Shown: in pieces, positions 16,560 to 25,683 of the stretch
Layout: each line of letters begins with the position of its first letter
Position numbering within the stretch: position 1 is the first letter of the stretch
The notes under the pieces: model-generated
What the model was told of the DNA's origin: nothing
Seen by the model: the letters and a program-made list of their open reading frames with translations, nothing else
Database searches by the model: none
Program-made: the position numbers and the translations under genes
Assembly: GCA_037189585.1 (NCBI GenBank)
Contig: JBBCJA010000004.1
Coordinates: forward strand, 62,001-126,000
DNA from: JAEXNA01 sp037189585
GTDB lineage: Bacteria > Vulcanimicrobiota > Xenobia > Xenobiales > JADMJV01
Direction: 5' to 3'
DNA: 64,000 nucleotides

Positions 16560-16938
16560 ACTCCAGCCATCCGGCTCGACTCCATCTCCCTATCCAACAC
16601 ACACATCCACATCTACACTATAGCCGTACAATATTTGCCGATCGTTACAAAACTGCAAACAGAGAACCGAGAAAGAGTTCTTCTCCGTTCAATTTTGAAA
16701 TGCCTGGAAGATTACCGGCTCTAACGCCCTCTGGAATGTTAAATAATGGACACGCCTCACTGCACCCTCCTAAAGCGTGGGCGGCGCGTCCCCTCGAAGT
16801 GCACTCAGCGCGTCCTCCCGAAGTGCACTCGACGCGCCCTCTCCAATAGGCGTGCCACCCAATGCATCAACCGTCCAGGAAAGGTTCGAGGACTCTACGT
16901 CAAGGATAAGTCTTCGCTCCGCGAAAACCGACTTCGTT
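16560..16938. other. 379-bp intergenic region with 24-bp repeats
   Basis: No gene is supported here. The first 180 bp are AT-richer than the surroundings and probably hold the promoter of the patatin gene, which reads leftward. Two clear 24-bp repeat units and degenerate neighbours follow at about 16750-16870. The last 70 bp before the SUMF1-domain gene stop show nothing recognisable. Confidence 0.6.
16784..16831. repeat. 24-bp tandem repeat, locus A
   Basis: Unit 1 (16784-16807, starting GCGCGTCCCCTCGAAGTGCA) and unit 2 (16808-16831, starting GCGCGTCCTCCCGAAGTGCA) differ at only a few positions. Weak extra units flank them from about 16750 to 16870. The reverse complement (GTGCACTTCGAGGGGACGCG) resembles the units at the other three loci in this window. 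Confidence 0.7.
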
Positions 16939-17652
16939 TCACGTCGCGCCGGGCTGCTCGTAGGTCACCGTATCCAGGCGATTGTGATGAGTCGGGTATC
17001 CGAAAGCGCCACCACGAATCAAATGATAAGGACGTTGCGAGGTGGGCGGATCACCGACCCACTCAAAAACATTTCCCACCAGGTTCAAAGCACCATACGG
17101 AGAGGCTCCGTCGGGGTTATCCGTCACCGCGACGAGTTCGCCCCACCCACATTTATGGTCCTTAGACTTGTGATCCGCTGGAGTTCCCACGTGGGCTCGC
17201 CCCTGGAAGTTCGCGTCATTTCCCCAAGGATAGATTCGTCCGTCCATCCCCCTTCCCGCTTTCTCCCATTCGAGCGAGGTAGGTAACCGTTTGCCCATCC
17301 GAGAAAGCACGTCCACCGCCTGGTTCCAAGAAAGCTCTACCGCCGGCTTGTCCTCACTGCCTGGAATAACAGTAAACTCAGGCCAAACCTTCTTGACCTG
17401 AGCGTTACTAATTTCCGTACGGTCAATAAAGAAGGGCCCCAAATAGACCTCACGCAAAGGCCCGACATCGGGGTCTGAGGCGTATTTGTTCGAGCCAGTC
17501 AAGAACTTGCCACCAGGCACATACACCATCCCTTCGGGAGGGATAACTTCATCAGCCGCCGGAGAAGAGGGCTGGCAAGCCGCGGCCAAGAGAGGGCCGG
17601 CTAGAAATGTCAGTGCCACTAAGCCGCGCTGAAACCTTTGAGAGGATGTCAC
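16939..17652 (-). CDS. SUMF1/formylglycine-generating-enzyme-like lipoprotein
   Basis: About 237 residues from a GTG at 17652, chosen to give a proper lipoprotein signal (LVALTFLAGPLLAAAC) and to avoid overlapping hemW; a TTG at 17700 is in frame. The mature part is a SUMF1 fold: PEGMVYVPGGKFLTGS, FFIDRTEISNAQ, RLPTSLEWEKAGRG, YPWGND, NLVGNVFEWVGD and a final IRGGAFGY. The paired cysteines used by true formylglycine-generating enzymes near the C-terminus are missing, so it is probably a non-catalytic or differently acting relative. It would be anchored in the envelope. It is divergent from hemW by about 26 bp. Confidence 0.85.
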   Translation of the reverse strand: MTSSQRFQRGLVALTFLAGPLLAAACQPSSPAADEVIPPEGMVYVPGGKFLTGSNKYASDPDVGPLREVYLGPFFIDRTEISNAQVKKVWPEFTVIPGSEDKPAVELSWNQAVDVLSRMGKRLPTSLEWEKAGRGMDGRIYPWGNDANFQGRAHVGTPADHKSKDHKCGWGELVAVTDNPDGASPYGALNLVGNVFEWVGDPPTSQRPYHLIRGGAFGYPTHHNRLDTVTYEQPGAT

Positions 17653-17678
17653 GGAAAGTGGAGTTCGACGATTGTGCC

Positions 17679-18854
17679 ATGAGTCTTGCCGGTGGGCCAA
17701 GTTTAGGACTCTACATGCACTTCCCCTATTGCCGCCATCGCTGTAGCTACTGCGACTTCAATGCGCATGTCACCACCGGCGACAGGAACACGGCTTACGC
17801 GGAATATCATCAGGCCTTGATGGCGGACATCGCCATCTTGCCCAAAGCGAGAATTCGCACCGTGTTCTGGGGCGGAGGAACCCCTTCCCTAATGCCCCTT
17901 CAATATCTCCTTGAGGCGATGAGGGCCCTCGACCAGAAAATGGTATGGACCGAGGACCTGGAGAACACTCTGGAGGTCAATCCTGGAACCATGGATCGGA
18001 AAGCCTTCAGGGCATTACGAGACAACGGGTGGAATCGGCTCTCGATAGGAGCTCAAGCCTTCCAGCCTCATCTTCTAGAGCTTGTCGGGAGAGCTCACAG
18101 CGCCGAGGAGATCGAATCGACTTTCAGAGACGCGCGTCAAGCTGGATTTGACAACCTTTCTCTCGATCTGATCTACGGTTTCCCCCAGCAAACCTTGGAG
18201 CACTGGAAAGAAACTCTGCGTAGGGCGCTCGCTCTCGGACCGGAGCATCTCTCGGTCTACTGTTTGACCATTGAGCCCTCGACTCGTCTGGAAAAACAGC
18301 TAGCTCTTGGAGAACTCCAGTTGCCTGACGAAGAGGTTCGTGAAGCAATGGACGACCTGGCGATCGAGCTACTAGAAGCGGAGGGCTTTTATCGCTACGA
18401 AGTAAGCAATTGGTCGCTCCCAGGCAAAGAAAGTCAACACAACCGCCTCTACTGGACCAACGTGGGATACCTCGGTGCGGGCTGTGGAGCCGTCTCCTAC
18501 TATAATGGATGGCGTCAGGAGCGGATCAAACCACCGGCTTACTATCAGAAGGCTTTAGAACAAGGGCGCTCGCCCATCATCTATGCTGAACGTAGGGATC
18601 TGGACGGAGCTCTCAAGGACAATTTGATGATGGGACTTCGTGTCGCCGACGGCGTATCCCTCAGTACTCTCCAAAAGCAGTTCCCTGGTCTCGAAGGCGA
18701 GCAGATTGAGGCCTTTTTTCAGACCCTTCCGCCGACCTGGTGGAAAAGGAACGGCGAGCGCTTCTGGCTGACTCGCCAGGGATGGGATTTTCATTCAGAA
18801 GTCGCCATGAAGCTCATGGATGTGCTTTTTGAGTTCCCTCCTTCCTTGCATTGA
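17679..18854 (+). CDS. hemW: HemW-like radical SAM protein
   Basis: 391 residues from the ATG at 17679. The radical SAM motif with the HemW-specific pattern YCRHRCSYCDF supplies three cluster cysteines. FWGGGTPSL, NPGT and RLSIGAQAFQ are typical of this family, as is the C-terminal HemN domain. HemW is annotated in many genomes as coproporphyrinogen III oxidase, but the family lacks the residues of true HemN and is thought to deliver heme. No other heme gene is adjacent. Confidence 0.92.
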   Translation: MSLAGGPSLGLYMHFPYCRHRCSYCDFNAHVTTGDRNTAYAEYHQALMADIAILPKARIRTVFWGGGTPSLMPLQYLLEAMRALDQKMVWTEDLENTLEVNPGTMDRKAFRALRDNGWNRLSIGAQAFQPHLLELVGRAHSAEEIESTFRDARQAGFDNLSLDLIYGFPQQTLEHWKETLRRALALGPEHLSVYCLTIEPSTRLEKQLALGELQLPDEEVREAMDDLAIELLEAEGFYRYEVSNWSLPGKESQHNRLYWTNVGYLGAGCGAVSYYNGWRQERIKPPAYYQKALEQGRSPIIYAERRDLDGALKDNLMMGLRVADGVSLSTLQKQFPGLEGEQIEAFFQTLPPTWWKRNGERFWLTRQGWDFHSEVAMKLMDVLFEFPPSLH

Positions 18855-18888
18855 TTGAGTTCACCACGCGAACTTCGGTTCGACGTGC

Positions 18889-19035
18889 GGAGCGCATTCC
18901 AAGCTGATCCGTGACTCGCATCTCAACCAAGCTCTGTCTGCCTGCAACTGGAAGCGCGGCACGCTTTCCAACTGGAAACTCGACGCGCACTTCAACTGGG
19001 TGCCCTGCCTGCACTCCGAACAGACACCTGCGCTC
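18889..19035. repeat. degenerate 21-24-bp tandem repeats, locus B
   Basis: About six units with the core GCAYTYCAACTGG, for example GCGCACTTCAACTGGGTGCC near 18980-19000. They lie between the hemW stop and the stop of the HTH/nuclease gene. The longest core matches the units at loci C and D, so this is a worn array of the same family. Confidence 0.6.
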
Positions 19036-19083
19036 GCTTCGACTCAGAACATCGCACCCGGCCGAAGAGAGCACAAGCTTTCG

Positions 19084-19869
19084 CTAGGCTGCCAGAAAGT
19101 TTGCCTGTTCTACCTTAACGGCGGGAATTCGCTGAACGGGCAGACCGATAGCGACCTCGCGAACAGTGTCAAATTGAAAGTCGTGGCCTCCACCATCTAT
19201 TTCAACGACGGTCCAACCTCGTTTTCCGTTCCATTGGAGCGCGTCGACCGTGTAGACACGGGGAGTTTCAAACGATACTTGAAAAAAGTAGAAGTCTTTC
19301 CCTTTTATCAAGCATGGACTAGGACGGTGCCCCACTGGTAATTTTAGCTCAGGCTCCACGATTGGACGAGGGGTTGGTACTCCCAACCAGGCTGGTGCCA
19401 CCAGGGAGGGCTCAGCACCATCGGCCAACAGATGTAGCACGAATAGGACCTCAGCATAAGAGTCAAAGGCGATACGATCGCAAAGAAAATCGCAAAGCGC
19501 GAAATCCGGTCGCGCTGATATCGTTGAAGCCAACCGTGCGACAAGCTGGGGACAGCGCTGGCCAGCGGCGTGAAAGCGGATGAATGAATGTCGATCCTGA
19601 TTTGGAAAATACGGCAGAGGAGTAGGAGCGCCACGCCGCCCTCGACAGAGTAAAGTCTGGAGAGCTCGAGCCGGCTTGAGTGGTCCTTGCAAAATACCGA
19701 GCAGTGACTCCATCCGGCAGATCTCGTCGTGAGTCGGTCGATATCTTCCACGCTCGATGGCATTCCAGCGCTGTCGAGGTATCTGGGTCAGTTCAGCAGC
19801 TTGCTGCTGGGTCAAGCCGGCTTTGCGGCGTCGCGATTCCAAATTGTATGTGAAAGGCACGTTTATCAT
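19084..19869 (-). CDS. helix-turn-helix/PD-(D/E)XK-like nuclease fusion
   Basis: 261 residues from the ATG at 19869. Residues 7-60 form an XRE-type helix-turn-helix (RRRKAGLTQQQAAELTQIPR, then RWNAIERGRYRPT). The middle (70-200) is unrecognised. The end resembles the DUF559/Vsr-like endonuclease core: Asp in YTVDALQW (about 208), VVEIDGGGHD (221-230), DTVREVAIGLPVQRI (234-248). The pattern E-x-D-G-x-x-H with a following D-x-x-R and G-x-x-V-x-R is the hallmark of that core. A sequence-specific nuclease or defence/mobility regulator is plausible but unproven. Arrays of 24-bp repeats flank the gene on both sides. Confidence 0.7.
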   Translation of the reverse strand: MINVPFTYNLESRRRKAGLTQQQAAELTQIPRQRWNAIERGRYRPTHDEICRMESLLGILQGPLKPARALQTLLCRGRRGAPTPLPYFPNQDRHSFIRFHAAGQRCPQLVARLASTISARPDFALCDFLCDRIAFDSYAEVLFVLHLLADGAEPSLVAPAWLGVPTPRPIVEPELKLPVGHRPSPCLIKGKDFYFFQVSFETPRVYTVDALQWNGKRGWTVVEIDGGGHDFQFDTVREVAIGLPVQRIPAVKVEQANFLAA

Positions 19870-19980
19870 GTGTATAGCCTGCAACACATGAATTTCCGGT
19901 CCGTTACGAAGTGATTGCCGAGTCGTTTCAATCTTATGAAATAAACATTAACACGCTCAAGATAGACCCTCCAGATGGCC

Positions 19981-20153
19981 GCCGCGTTCACTTCAACCCA
20001 ACGCCCTGTGTGCAATTCACCCGGCCGCGCCGCGCTCTCTCCAACCCAGCGCCCCGCGCACACTCCAACCGGACGCCTCGTGTGCACTCCAACCAGACGC
20101 CCCGCGCCTTCAACCCGGCGCCCCGTGTGCACTCCAACCAGGTGCCCCATGAC
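19981..20153. repeat. 21-24-bp tandem repeats, locus C
   Basis: About seven units with consensus near GCCCCGTGTGCACTCCAACC plus AGAC. Individual units vary at several positions and one is 21 bp. The array fills the space between the HTH/nuclease start and the epimerase stop. The last unit reads GTGCACTCCAACCAGGTGCC, matching locus B (GCGCACTTCAACTGGGTGCC) closely. Confidence 0.75.
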
Positions 20154-20155
20154 TA

Positions 20156-21268
20156 CTATTCGGGCGAAAACTGAGCCCATTCACGCAGTAGCGAGGCCTC
20201 TCGCGCCGGCGTCAAACCCGCTTTGAGTTGGCGCTCGCCGGGTTCGGATCGATACCAGGCCAGGGAGTCCTGGACGGTCAGGGCCATCGGACGAAAGGTC
20301 AAGCCGGCTTTGACGGCGCGACTTATGTCAATGGTGGTGAGGCCGGAGATCTCTGAACCCGGAGGTACCCAAAGCGGCATGTCTCCCCAGGGAGTGATGC
20401 CCTTTTTCTGCAAGAAGTCAGCCGGAACCCAGGAGAAGGTGGCGTCGGAATTGACCGTGCCCTTAACTCCTTCGAGGAAGTCGCCGATGGTTAACGGTTG
20501 GCGTGGCCCAGTTACGTTGTAGACGCCGTAGTGCTTGTCTTCCAGAGCCGTGATCATCCAATGAGCCAGGTCGCGGGCGTCGATGCACTGGATCGGATCG
20601 GTGGGCTTGCCGGGGGCAAGGACCGTGCCTCCGTCGTGGACGCGAACGGGCCAGTAAGTGAAACGATCGGTAGGGTCTCCAGGACCGACGATAAGTCCCG
20701 CTCGGACGATGGTACTCGTCTGAGGAAAAGCTTCACGGGTCTTGGCTTCACACAGCGCCTTCACTCCTCCGTAGTTGTCGGAGGTAAGTTCCTGGGCTTG
20801 GGCTTCGTCGATCTGTTGAAGGGGAGCAGTCTCTTTAAGTCCGACCACCGAGGGGTCGGCGTAGGCGGAGATGGACGAGACATACATGTAATGGCCGACG
20901 TTGCCTTTGAGTATCGCGGCTGCGCTGGTGACCCAGCGTGGCACGTTGCCCGAATTATCGATCACGGCATCCCACTGGCGACCCTTGAGAGAGGAGAGGT
21001 CTCCATCGCGATCACCGGTCAGATTCTCGACCTGAGGAAAGAGACCGGGATGAGTCTGGCCACGATTGAACAGAGTGACCTGATGACCACGCCCCAGAGC
21101 TGTCTCCACCTGATGAGGGCCGGTAAAGCCGGTTCCCCCCAGAATCAGAATCTTGAGCGGCTGCTTGGCCAGAGCCAGTCGCGGGCCGGCCATCAAGGTC
21201 GCGGTGGTAGCGGCGGCCAGACCTAGAAAGCGGCGGCGAGATAAGAGACTATACTTGAGAAACTTCAT
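20156..21268 (-). CDS. Tat-exported NAD-dependent epimerase/dehydratase-like protein
   Basis: 370 residues from the ATG at 21268 (GGGAG 5 bases upstream). The N-terminus is a twin-arginine signal (SRRRFLGLAAATTATLMAG, cleavage near ALA). The mature protein begins with a Rossmann nucleotide-binding motif (ILILGGTGFTGPHQVE), then YVSSISAYAD and a catalytic-looking Tyr in DNYGGVKALCE (YxxxK replaced by Y-G-G-V-K). This is the extended SDR family. Tat export suggests that the folded enzyme carries its cofactor out of the cytoplasm. Substrate unknown. It is divergent from thrB by 76 bp. Confidence 0.88.
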   Translation of the reverse strand: MKFLKYSLLSRRRFLGLAAATTATLMAGPRLALAKQPLKILILGGTGFTGPHQVETALGRGHQVTLFNRGQTHPGLFPQVENLTGDRDGDLSSLKGRQWDAVIDNSGNVPRWVTSAAAILKGNVGHYMYVSSISAYADPSVVGLKETAPLQQIDEAQAQELTSDNYGGVKALCEAKTREAFPQTSTIVRAGLIVGPGDPTDRFTYWPVRVHDGGTVLAPGKPTDPIQCIDARDLAHWMITALEDKHYGVYNVTGPRQPLTIGDFLEGVKGTVNSDATFSWVPADFLQKKGITPWGDMPLWVPPGSEISGLTTIDISRAVKAGLTFRPMALTVQDSLAWYRSEPGERQLKAGLTPAREASLLREWAQFSPE

Positions 21269-21344
21269 ACGGCTCCCTTTTACCCGTCCCCTATGTCCTC
21301 CTCGTTTGGCGGGACTGTCTCTACCCTCGGACGAACGCCGGACT

Positions 21345-22319
21345 ATGACGATAGCGCCCTGCAAATTCTCCTTCCGAGTCCCCTCGACCACGGCCAATCT
21401 CGGACCGGGCTTTGACTGCCTGGGGCTGGCACTCGAGCAAGAGAACACCTGGACTTTGGAAGTCACTCCGGAAGAGCCGGTGGGTCGCTGCCGCGTTGTC
21501 GCCACGACGGGCGAAGGGCAGCGAACGCTTCCCAGGGACGAGGCTCATCACTTCTTTTCTTCCTGGCGCACACTAAATGAGAAAGGGTGCGGCCCCGATC
21601 TTTTCGAGCGACTGCGCGAGTCGCGTTTAGGAGTTCGCTTGACCGCGCACAACGAGACTCCATTGGCTCGCGGTCTCGGTTCTAGCGCCGCGGTTCGAGT
21701 GGCGAGCGCCGAAGCCTATCGACGCCTGGCCGGAGATGTTCGCTTAGAAGCCTGGCAGCTAGGCTCGGTCATCGAAGGGCATCCCGACAACGCCGCGCCC
21801 GCGGGACTAGGCGGCTTGATCAGCGGTCTCTTGGACAACGAGGGGATCTGGAGAGCGCTTCCCCAGGAGATCCATCCCTGTTGGCAGGTGGTCGTGGCGA
21901 TTCCCGCGTTCTCTCTTCTGACTTCGGAAGCTCGGAAGGTTCTTCCCAAAAAGTACGACAAATCCGCCGCGATTTACAATCTGGCACGTCTTCCTTACCT
22001 CATCGAGGGGCTTCGCCGGGGGGATAGCGAGTTGCTACGCTGGGGCTGTGACGACCGCTGGCATCAACCTTATCGGGCCGGCCTCATCCCTGGCTTTCAT
22101 CGGGTGGTGGAGGCCGGCCTGTCGGCAGGTGGGGCGGCCGTCTACCTGTCAGGCGCGGGCCCCACGATGGCGGCCTTCGTGGACCGCCGGGAGGATTGCT
22201 CAGAAAGAGTAGGAGAAGCCATGAGTTCCGCTTTCTCCGACAGCGGCGTGACCGCTTCGGCCTTGGTCCTAGAGGTCGACCACGCCGGTCTCAAACTACT
22301 TGAGGCTCAGCCTGGGTAA
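21345..22319 (+). CDS. thrB: homoserine kinase
   Basis: 324 residues from the ATG at 21345 (MTIAPCKFSFRVPSTTANLG). GHMP kinase motifs: the N-terminal VPSTTANLGPGFD, the ATP loop PLARGLGSSAA, and the C-terminal GAVYLSGAGPT-like segment (AAVYLSGAGPTMAAF). The enzyme phosphorylates homoserine for threonine synthesis. The other thr genes are not in the window. The 3' end overlaps the start assigned to tilS by 20 bp, and the two genes plus ftsH run in the same direction. Confidence 0.93.
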   Translation: MTIAPCKFSFRVPSTTANLGPGFDCLGLALEQENTWTLEVTPEEPVGRCRVVATTGEGQRTLPRDEAHHFFSSWRTLNEKGCGPDLFERLRESRLGVRLTAHNETPLARGLGSSAAVRVASAEAYRRLAGDVRLEAWQLGSVIEGHPDNAAPAGLGGLISGLLDNEGIWRALPQEIHPCWQVVVAIPAFSLLTSEARKVLPKKYDKSAAIYNLARLPYLIEGLRRGDSELLRWGCDDRWHQPYRAGLIPGFHRVVEAGLSAGGAAVYLSGAGPTMAAFVDRREDCSERVGEAMSSAFSDSGVTASALVLEVDHAGLKLLEAQPG

Positions 22320-23607
22320 ATTCTTGACAGAACTTGGCGAGCGTTTCGTGCTGGCGTGGCGGGAATGCTCCTCTTCCAAAGTGACGTTGCTCCTGTCGGG
22401 AGGAGGAGATTCCGTCGCGCTCTTTTTCTTGTTGCGGAAGGCGGAGATCGAATTTTCTTGTCTGCACTTTGTTCACGGCGATTCCGATTTTCAGCTTCAG
22501 GCCCACGATTTCTGTCGGAATTTGTGCGCGCGGTTTGACCTATCGCTACGAGTTGAAGAAATTCGATTGGAAGGAGGGTCGTTCTCCTGGGAGGCTGAGT
22601 CGAGGCGGCTTCGTTACGGTCGTGTGGATTCGCTGGAAGGAACGTTTGTGACCGCCCATACCGCTGACGACCAAGCCGAAACTGTAGTAATGAGACTACT
22701 CGACGGCTCTGGCCTGGCCGGCCTTGCCGGAGTGCGGTGCTGGAGAGGTTCGGTTTTTCGACCTCTTTTACGTTTTCGGAGAAGCGAGTTACGAGAGTTC
22801 TTGCGGGAGCAAGGGGAGAGATGGCTTGAGGACCCAACGAACCTCGACGGCAACGACCGAGCGCGATTGCGCGCCCGTGTGATGCCGGTTCTGGAGTCCG
22901 TACGGCCGAGCTTGGTGGATATCTTGGGGCGGACGGCCTCGGAACTCGCGTTAGACGAGGATGGGCTGCGGGGGGAGGCGGAGCGCTTCTTGCGAGAGCG
23001 CACTTTGGAGAGAGACCACTGGAAGCTAGCTGATGTACGCGGACTTCATCCCTCGGTGCGCCATCGCTTTCTTCGGAGTCTTTGGCGCCGGACGGCTCCG
23101 GGAGCGCGGCCGCTCGGTGGCATTTTCCGCGATGCGGAGAAATTAATGACGGATGGAGGAGACGATCGAGGAGTGCTCTTCGGCGATGTTCGTTTGCGAG
23201 TTTTGGGCGAGTATCTCTGGCTGGAGCCTCTTGGTCTCCCGGAGCCTAGGGAAGTCACGATCCCAGCGAATCTGCGTCAACCCCTATTGGGGGAGGGATG
23301 GACCGTTCTTCCCCTTGGCACCGGCGAAATTCCTGGAGGTGTTAGTTTAGCTCTTCCGGGGAAAGTCTTTGAGTCGGGTGTGGTATACGCGGTCCGAACG
23401 CGCCGCCCGGGAGACCGATTCCAAGGTAAGGAGCTCAAGAAGCTACTGGCGGGGTTGGGCCATCCTCCCTGGGTGCGTGACCGCTGGCCGCTACTGATCG
23501 CGGATGGTGAGATCGTCGCGGTTCCGGGTCTTGCCACGGATGCCGGGACAGGCCAGGGCTGCCTGGACTTCGATCCTTGGCGCTTCCGATGGCAACTCGA
23601 AGGATGA
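22300..23607 (+). CDS. tilS: tRNA(Ile)-lysidine synthase
   Basis: 435 residues from a TTG at 22300; a TTG at 22323 is an alternative that would avoid overlapping thrB. The PP-loop ATP site SGGGDSVA is near residue 34-41, and FVTAHTADDQAET and PLLRFRRSELREF are typical TilS motifs. The C-terminal substrate-binding domain follows (RRPGDRF near 370). TilS changes the wobble cytidine of the CAU anticodon to lysidine so that AUA is read as isoleucine; it is essential in most bacteria. It lies directly upstream of ftsH, as in many genomes, but without hpt between. Confidence 0.94.
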   Translation: MRLSLGKFLTELGERFVLAWRECSSSKVTLLLSGGGDSVALFFLLRKAEIEFSCLHFVHGDSDFQLQAHDFCRNLCARFDLSLRVEEIRLEGGSFSWEAESRRLRYGRVDSLEGTFVTAHTADDQAETVVMRLLDGSGLAGLAGVRCWRGSVFRPLLRFRRSELREFLREQGERWLEDPTNLDGNDRARLRARVMPVLESVRPSLVDILGRTASELALDEDGLRGEAERFLRERTLERDHWKLADVRGLHPSVRHRFLRSLWRRTAPGARPLGGIFRDAEKLMTDGGDDRGVLFGDVRLRVLGEYLWLEPLGLPEPREVTIPANLRQPLLGEGWTVLPLGTGEIPGGVSLALPGKVFESGVVYAVRTRRPGDRFQGKELKKLLAGLGHPPWVRDRWPLLIADGEIVAVPGLATDAGTGQGCLDFDPWRFRWQLEG

Positions 23608-23720
23608 AGATGTCGCCAAGAGGGAGAAGAGGGTCGATAAGAAACTTTGCCTGCCGTTCGCGGTCATAGCCTCGAGAATTTCACGTCCCGCCAGCGATTC
23701 GGCGAAGAGGAGAAAACAAT

Positions 23721-25676
23721 ATGCACAGGGTGCTTCGGCATCTGGTGATCCTTGCCCTGATCACCGTCGGTCTTTTGGTGGTGGTCCACAGTGTGCAAAA
23801 GGACACCGCGCCTAAGGCTATCAAATACAGCGAGTTCCTTCAATTGATGGACTCTGGCTCGGTGGCCGAAGTGGTGATCGAAGGCTCTGGAACGAAGCTG
23901 ACCGGGACTTACAAAAATCCTGAGAAGGGTAAGCCGGCGAAGTTTTACACGAACTTCCGCCCCGGCATGGAGCCCTCGCCCGAACAGGAGGTGAGCGTTC
24001 GAGGCGTGCCCTTGACGATCAAGGACGCCAATCAAAATGCCATCTGGAGCCAGTTGCTGCAGATCATCCCCCTGATTCTCATTATGGTGATTTTTCTTGT
24101 CCTTATCATGAGACAGGCGCAGTCTCAGGGAGGCCAGGCATTCTCCTTCGGGCGCAGCCGGCACAAGTTGGTTTCCGACCATCGGGTCAAGGTGACCTTC
24201 GACGATGTCGAGGGTGTCAGCGAAGCTAAGCAAGAGTTGGCCGAGGTTGTCGACTATCTCAAATTTCCCAAGAAGTATCAAAAGGTCGGAGCGCGTATTC
24301 CCAAGGGCGTACTTTTGGTCGGCGCCCCAGGAACCGGTAAGACGTTGCTAGGCCGAGCTGTGGCCGGTGAAGCCGGAGTGCCCTTCTACTACATCAGCGG
24401 TTCGGATTTTGTCGAGATGTTCGTCGGCGTGGGCGCCTCGCGCGTTCGCGATCTCTTCGAGCAGGCCAAGAAAACTTCGCCCTGTATCGTCTTTGTTGAC
24501 GAGATCGATGCGGTCGGTCGTCAGCGTGGCACCGGTTTGGGTGGTGGGCACGACGAGCGTGAACAAACCTTGAATCAGCTCTTGGTGGAGATGGACGGCT
24601 TTGACGCCAATCAGAATGTCATCGTCATCGCGGCCACCAATCGCCCCGACGTTTTGGATCCCGCGCTCTTGCGCCCGGGACGCTTCGATCGCCGGGTTAT
24701 CGTGGACAAACCGGATATCGCCGGGCGTATCTCGATTCTCAAGGTGCACTCCAAGGGGAAACCGCTCGACGCCGAAATCGACGTCCGCAAACTGGCTCGC
24801 CGCACTCCCGGTTTCTCCGGCGCTGACTTAGAAAATCTGTTGAATGAAGCCGCTCTGCAGGCCGCCCGCTCGGGTCGCGATACCATCAATATGAATGACT
24901 GTGAGGAAGCGATCGACCGAGTCACCATGGGACCGGAGCGCAAGAGTCGCATCATCCCGGAGAAAGAGCGCGAGGTGACGGCGTATCACGAAGCTGGCCA
25001 TGCCCTGGTGGCGCGTGCTATCCCCGAGGCTGACCCCGTGCGTAAAGTCACCATCCTTCCGCGCGGAATGGCGCTAGGTGTGACTTCGATGATCCCCGAG
25101 GAGGACCGCTACAACCACACTCGTGAGGAGATGATCGCCAACATCTGCGTTTTCATGGGTGGCCGGGCGGCGGAAGAGCTAACCTTTGGCGAGATTACGA
25201 CGGGTGCCTCTAACGACATCGAGCGGGCCACTCAGATCGCGCGCGACATGGTGTGCCGCTACGGAATGAGTAAGGTGCTGGGTCCGGTCAATTTTTCGGG
25301 AAGCCGCTCTAACATGTTTCTGGGACGCGAGCTGGGTGAACAGCGCGACTTTTCCGAGGCTTTCTCTCGCCAGATCGACGAGGAAGTGCTCAGTCTGGTG
25401 AAGTCGCAGTACGAACGCGCTTACAAGATTCTTGAGGAGCAGCGAGCTAGACTCGATGAGTTCGCGACCGAACTGATCGCCGCGGAGGTGCTGGAAGATT
25501 CCGACCTCGATCGCATCCTCGGTCCGGCGCCTCGCAAACAGATGCGCGAGCAGCGCGAGGCCGAACGCGAGAAAGCGGTCGCAGCCCGCGACGCCGCGGC
25601 GGCTAAAGAAAAAGAAGAGCGGGGCGAAGAAGGCGCCTCCCTCAATCCCAGCGGCCTCTCCCCGAATCCCGCTTAG
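23721..25676 (+). CDS. ftsH: ATP-dependent zinc metalloprotease FtsH
   Basis: 651 residues, AGGAG ribosome-binding site upstream. Two membrane helices (about 8-22 and 113-130) flank a periplasmic domain. The AAA module has Walker A GAPGTGKT near 197-204, Walker B CIVFVDEID, and the second region of homology RPDVLDPALLRPGRFDR. The zinc protease motif HEAGH lies near 424-428. The charged Ala/Glu/Lys-rich tail is common in this family. FtsH degrades misfolded membrane proteins and short-lived regulators. It is followed by an array of 24-bp repeats and a convergent protease gene. Confidence 0.97.
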   Translation: MHRVLRHLVILALITVGLLVVVHSVQKDTAPKAIKYSEFLQLMDSGSVAEVVIEGSGTKLTGTYKNPEKGKPAKFYTNFRPGMEPSPEQEVSVRGVPLTIKDANQNAIWSQLLQIIPLILIMVIFLVLIMRQAQSQGGQAFSFGRSRHKLVSDHRVKVTFDDVEGVSEAKQELAEVVDYLKFPKKYQKVGARIPKGVLLVGAPGTGKTLLGRAVAGEAGVPFYYISGSDFVEMFVGVGASRVRDLFEQAKKTSPCIVFVDEIDAVGRQRGTGLGGGHDEREQTLNQLLVEMDGFDANQNVIVIAATNRPDVLDPALLRPGRFDRRVIVDKPDIAGRISILKVHSKGKPLDAEIDVRKLARRTPGFSGADLENLLNEAALQAARSGRDTINMNDCEEAIDRVTMGPERKSRIIPEKEREVTAYHEAGHALVARAIPEADPVRKVTILPRGMALGVTSMIPEEDRYNHTREEMIANICVFMGGRAAEELTFGEITTGASNDIERATQIARDMVCRYGMSKVLGPVNFSGSRSNMFLGRELGEQRDFSEAFSRQIDEEVLSLVKSQYERAYKILEEQRARLDEFATELIAAEVLEDSDLDRILGPAPRKQMREQREAEREKAVAARDAAAAKEKEERGEEGASLNPSGLSPNPA

Positions 25677-25683
25677 TAGCTAG

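Noticed and set aside
16861..16938. Possible tRNA fragment (GGTTCGAGG resembles a T-loop)
   Set aside because: No acceptor stem or anticodon arm can be built around it.
20498..21226. 242-residue open frame antisense to the Tat epimerase gene
   Set aside because: It lies entirely inside a gene with clear Tat and Rossmann motifs, and its own product looks random.
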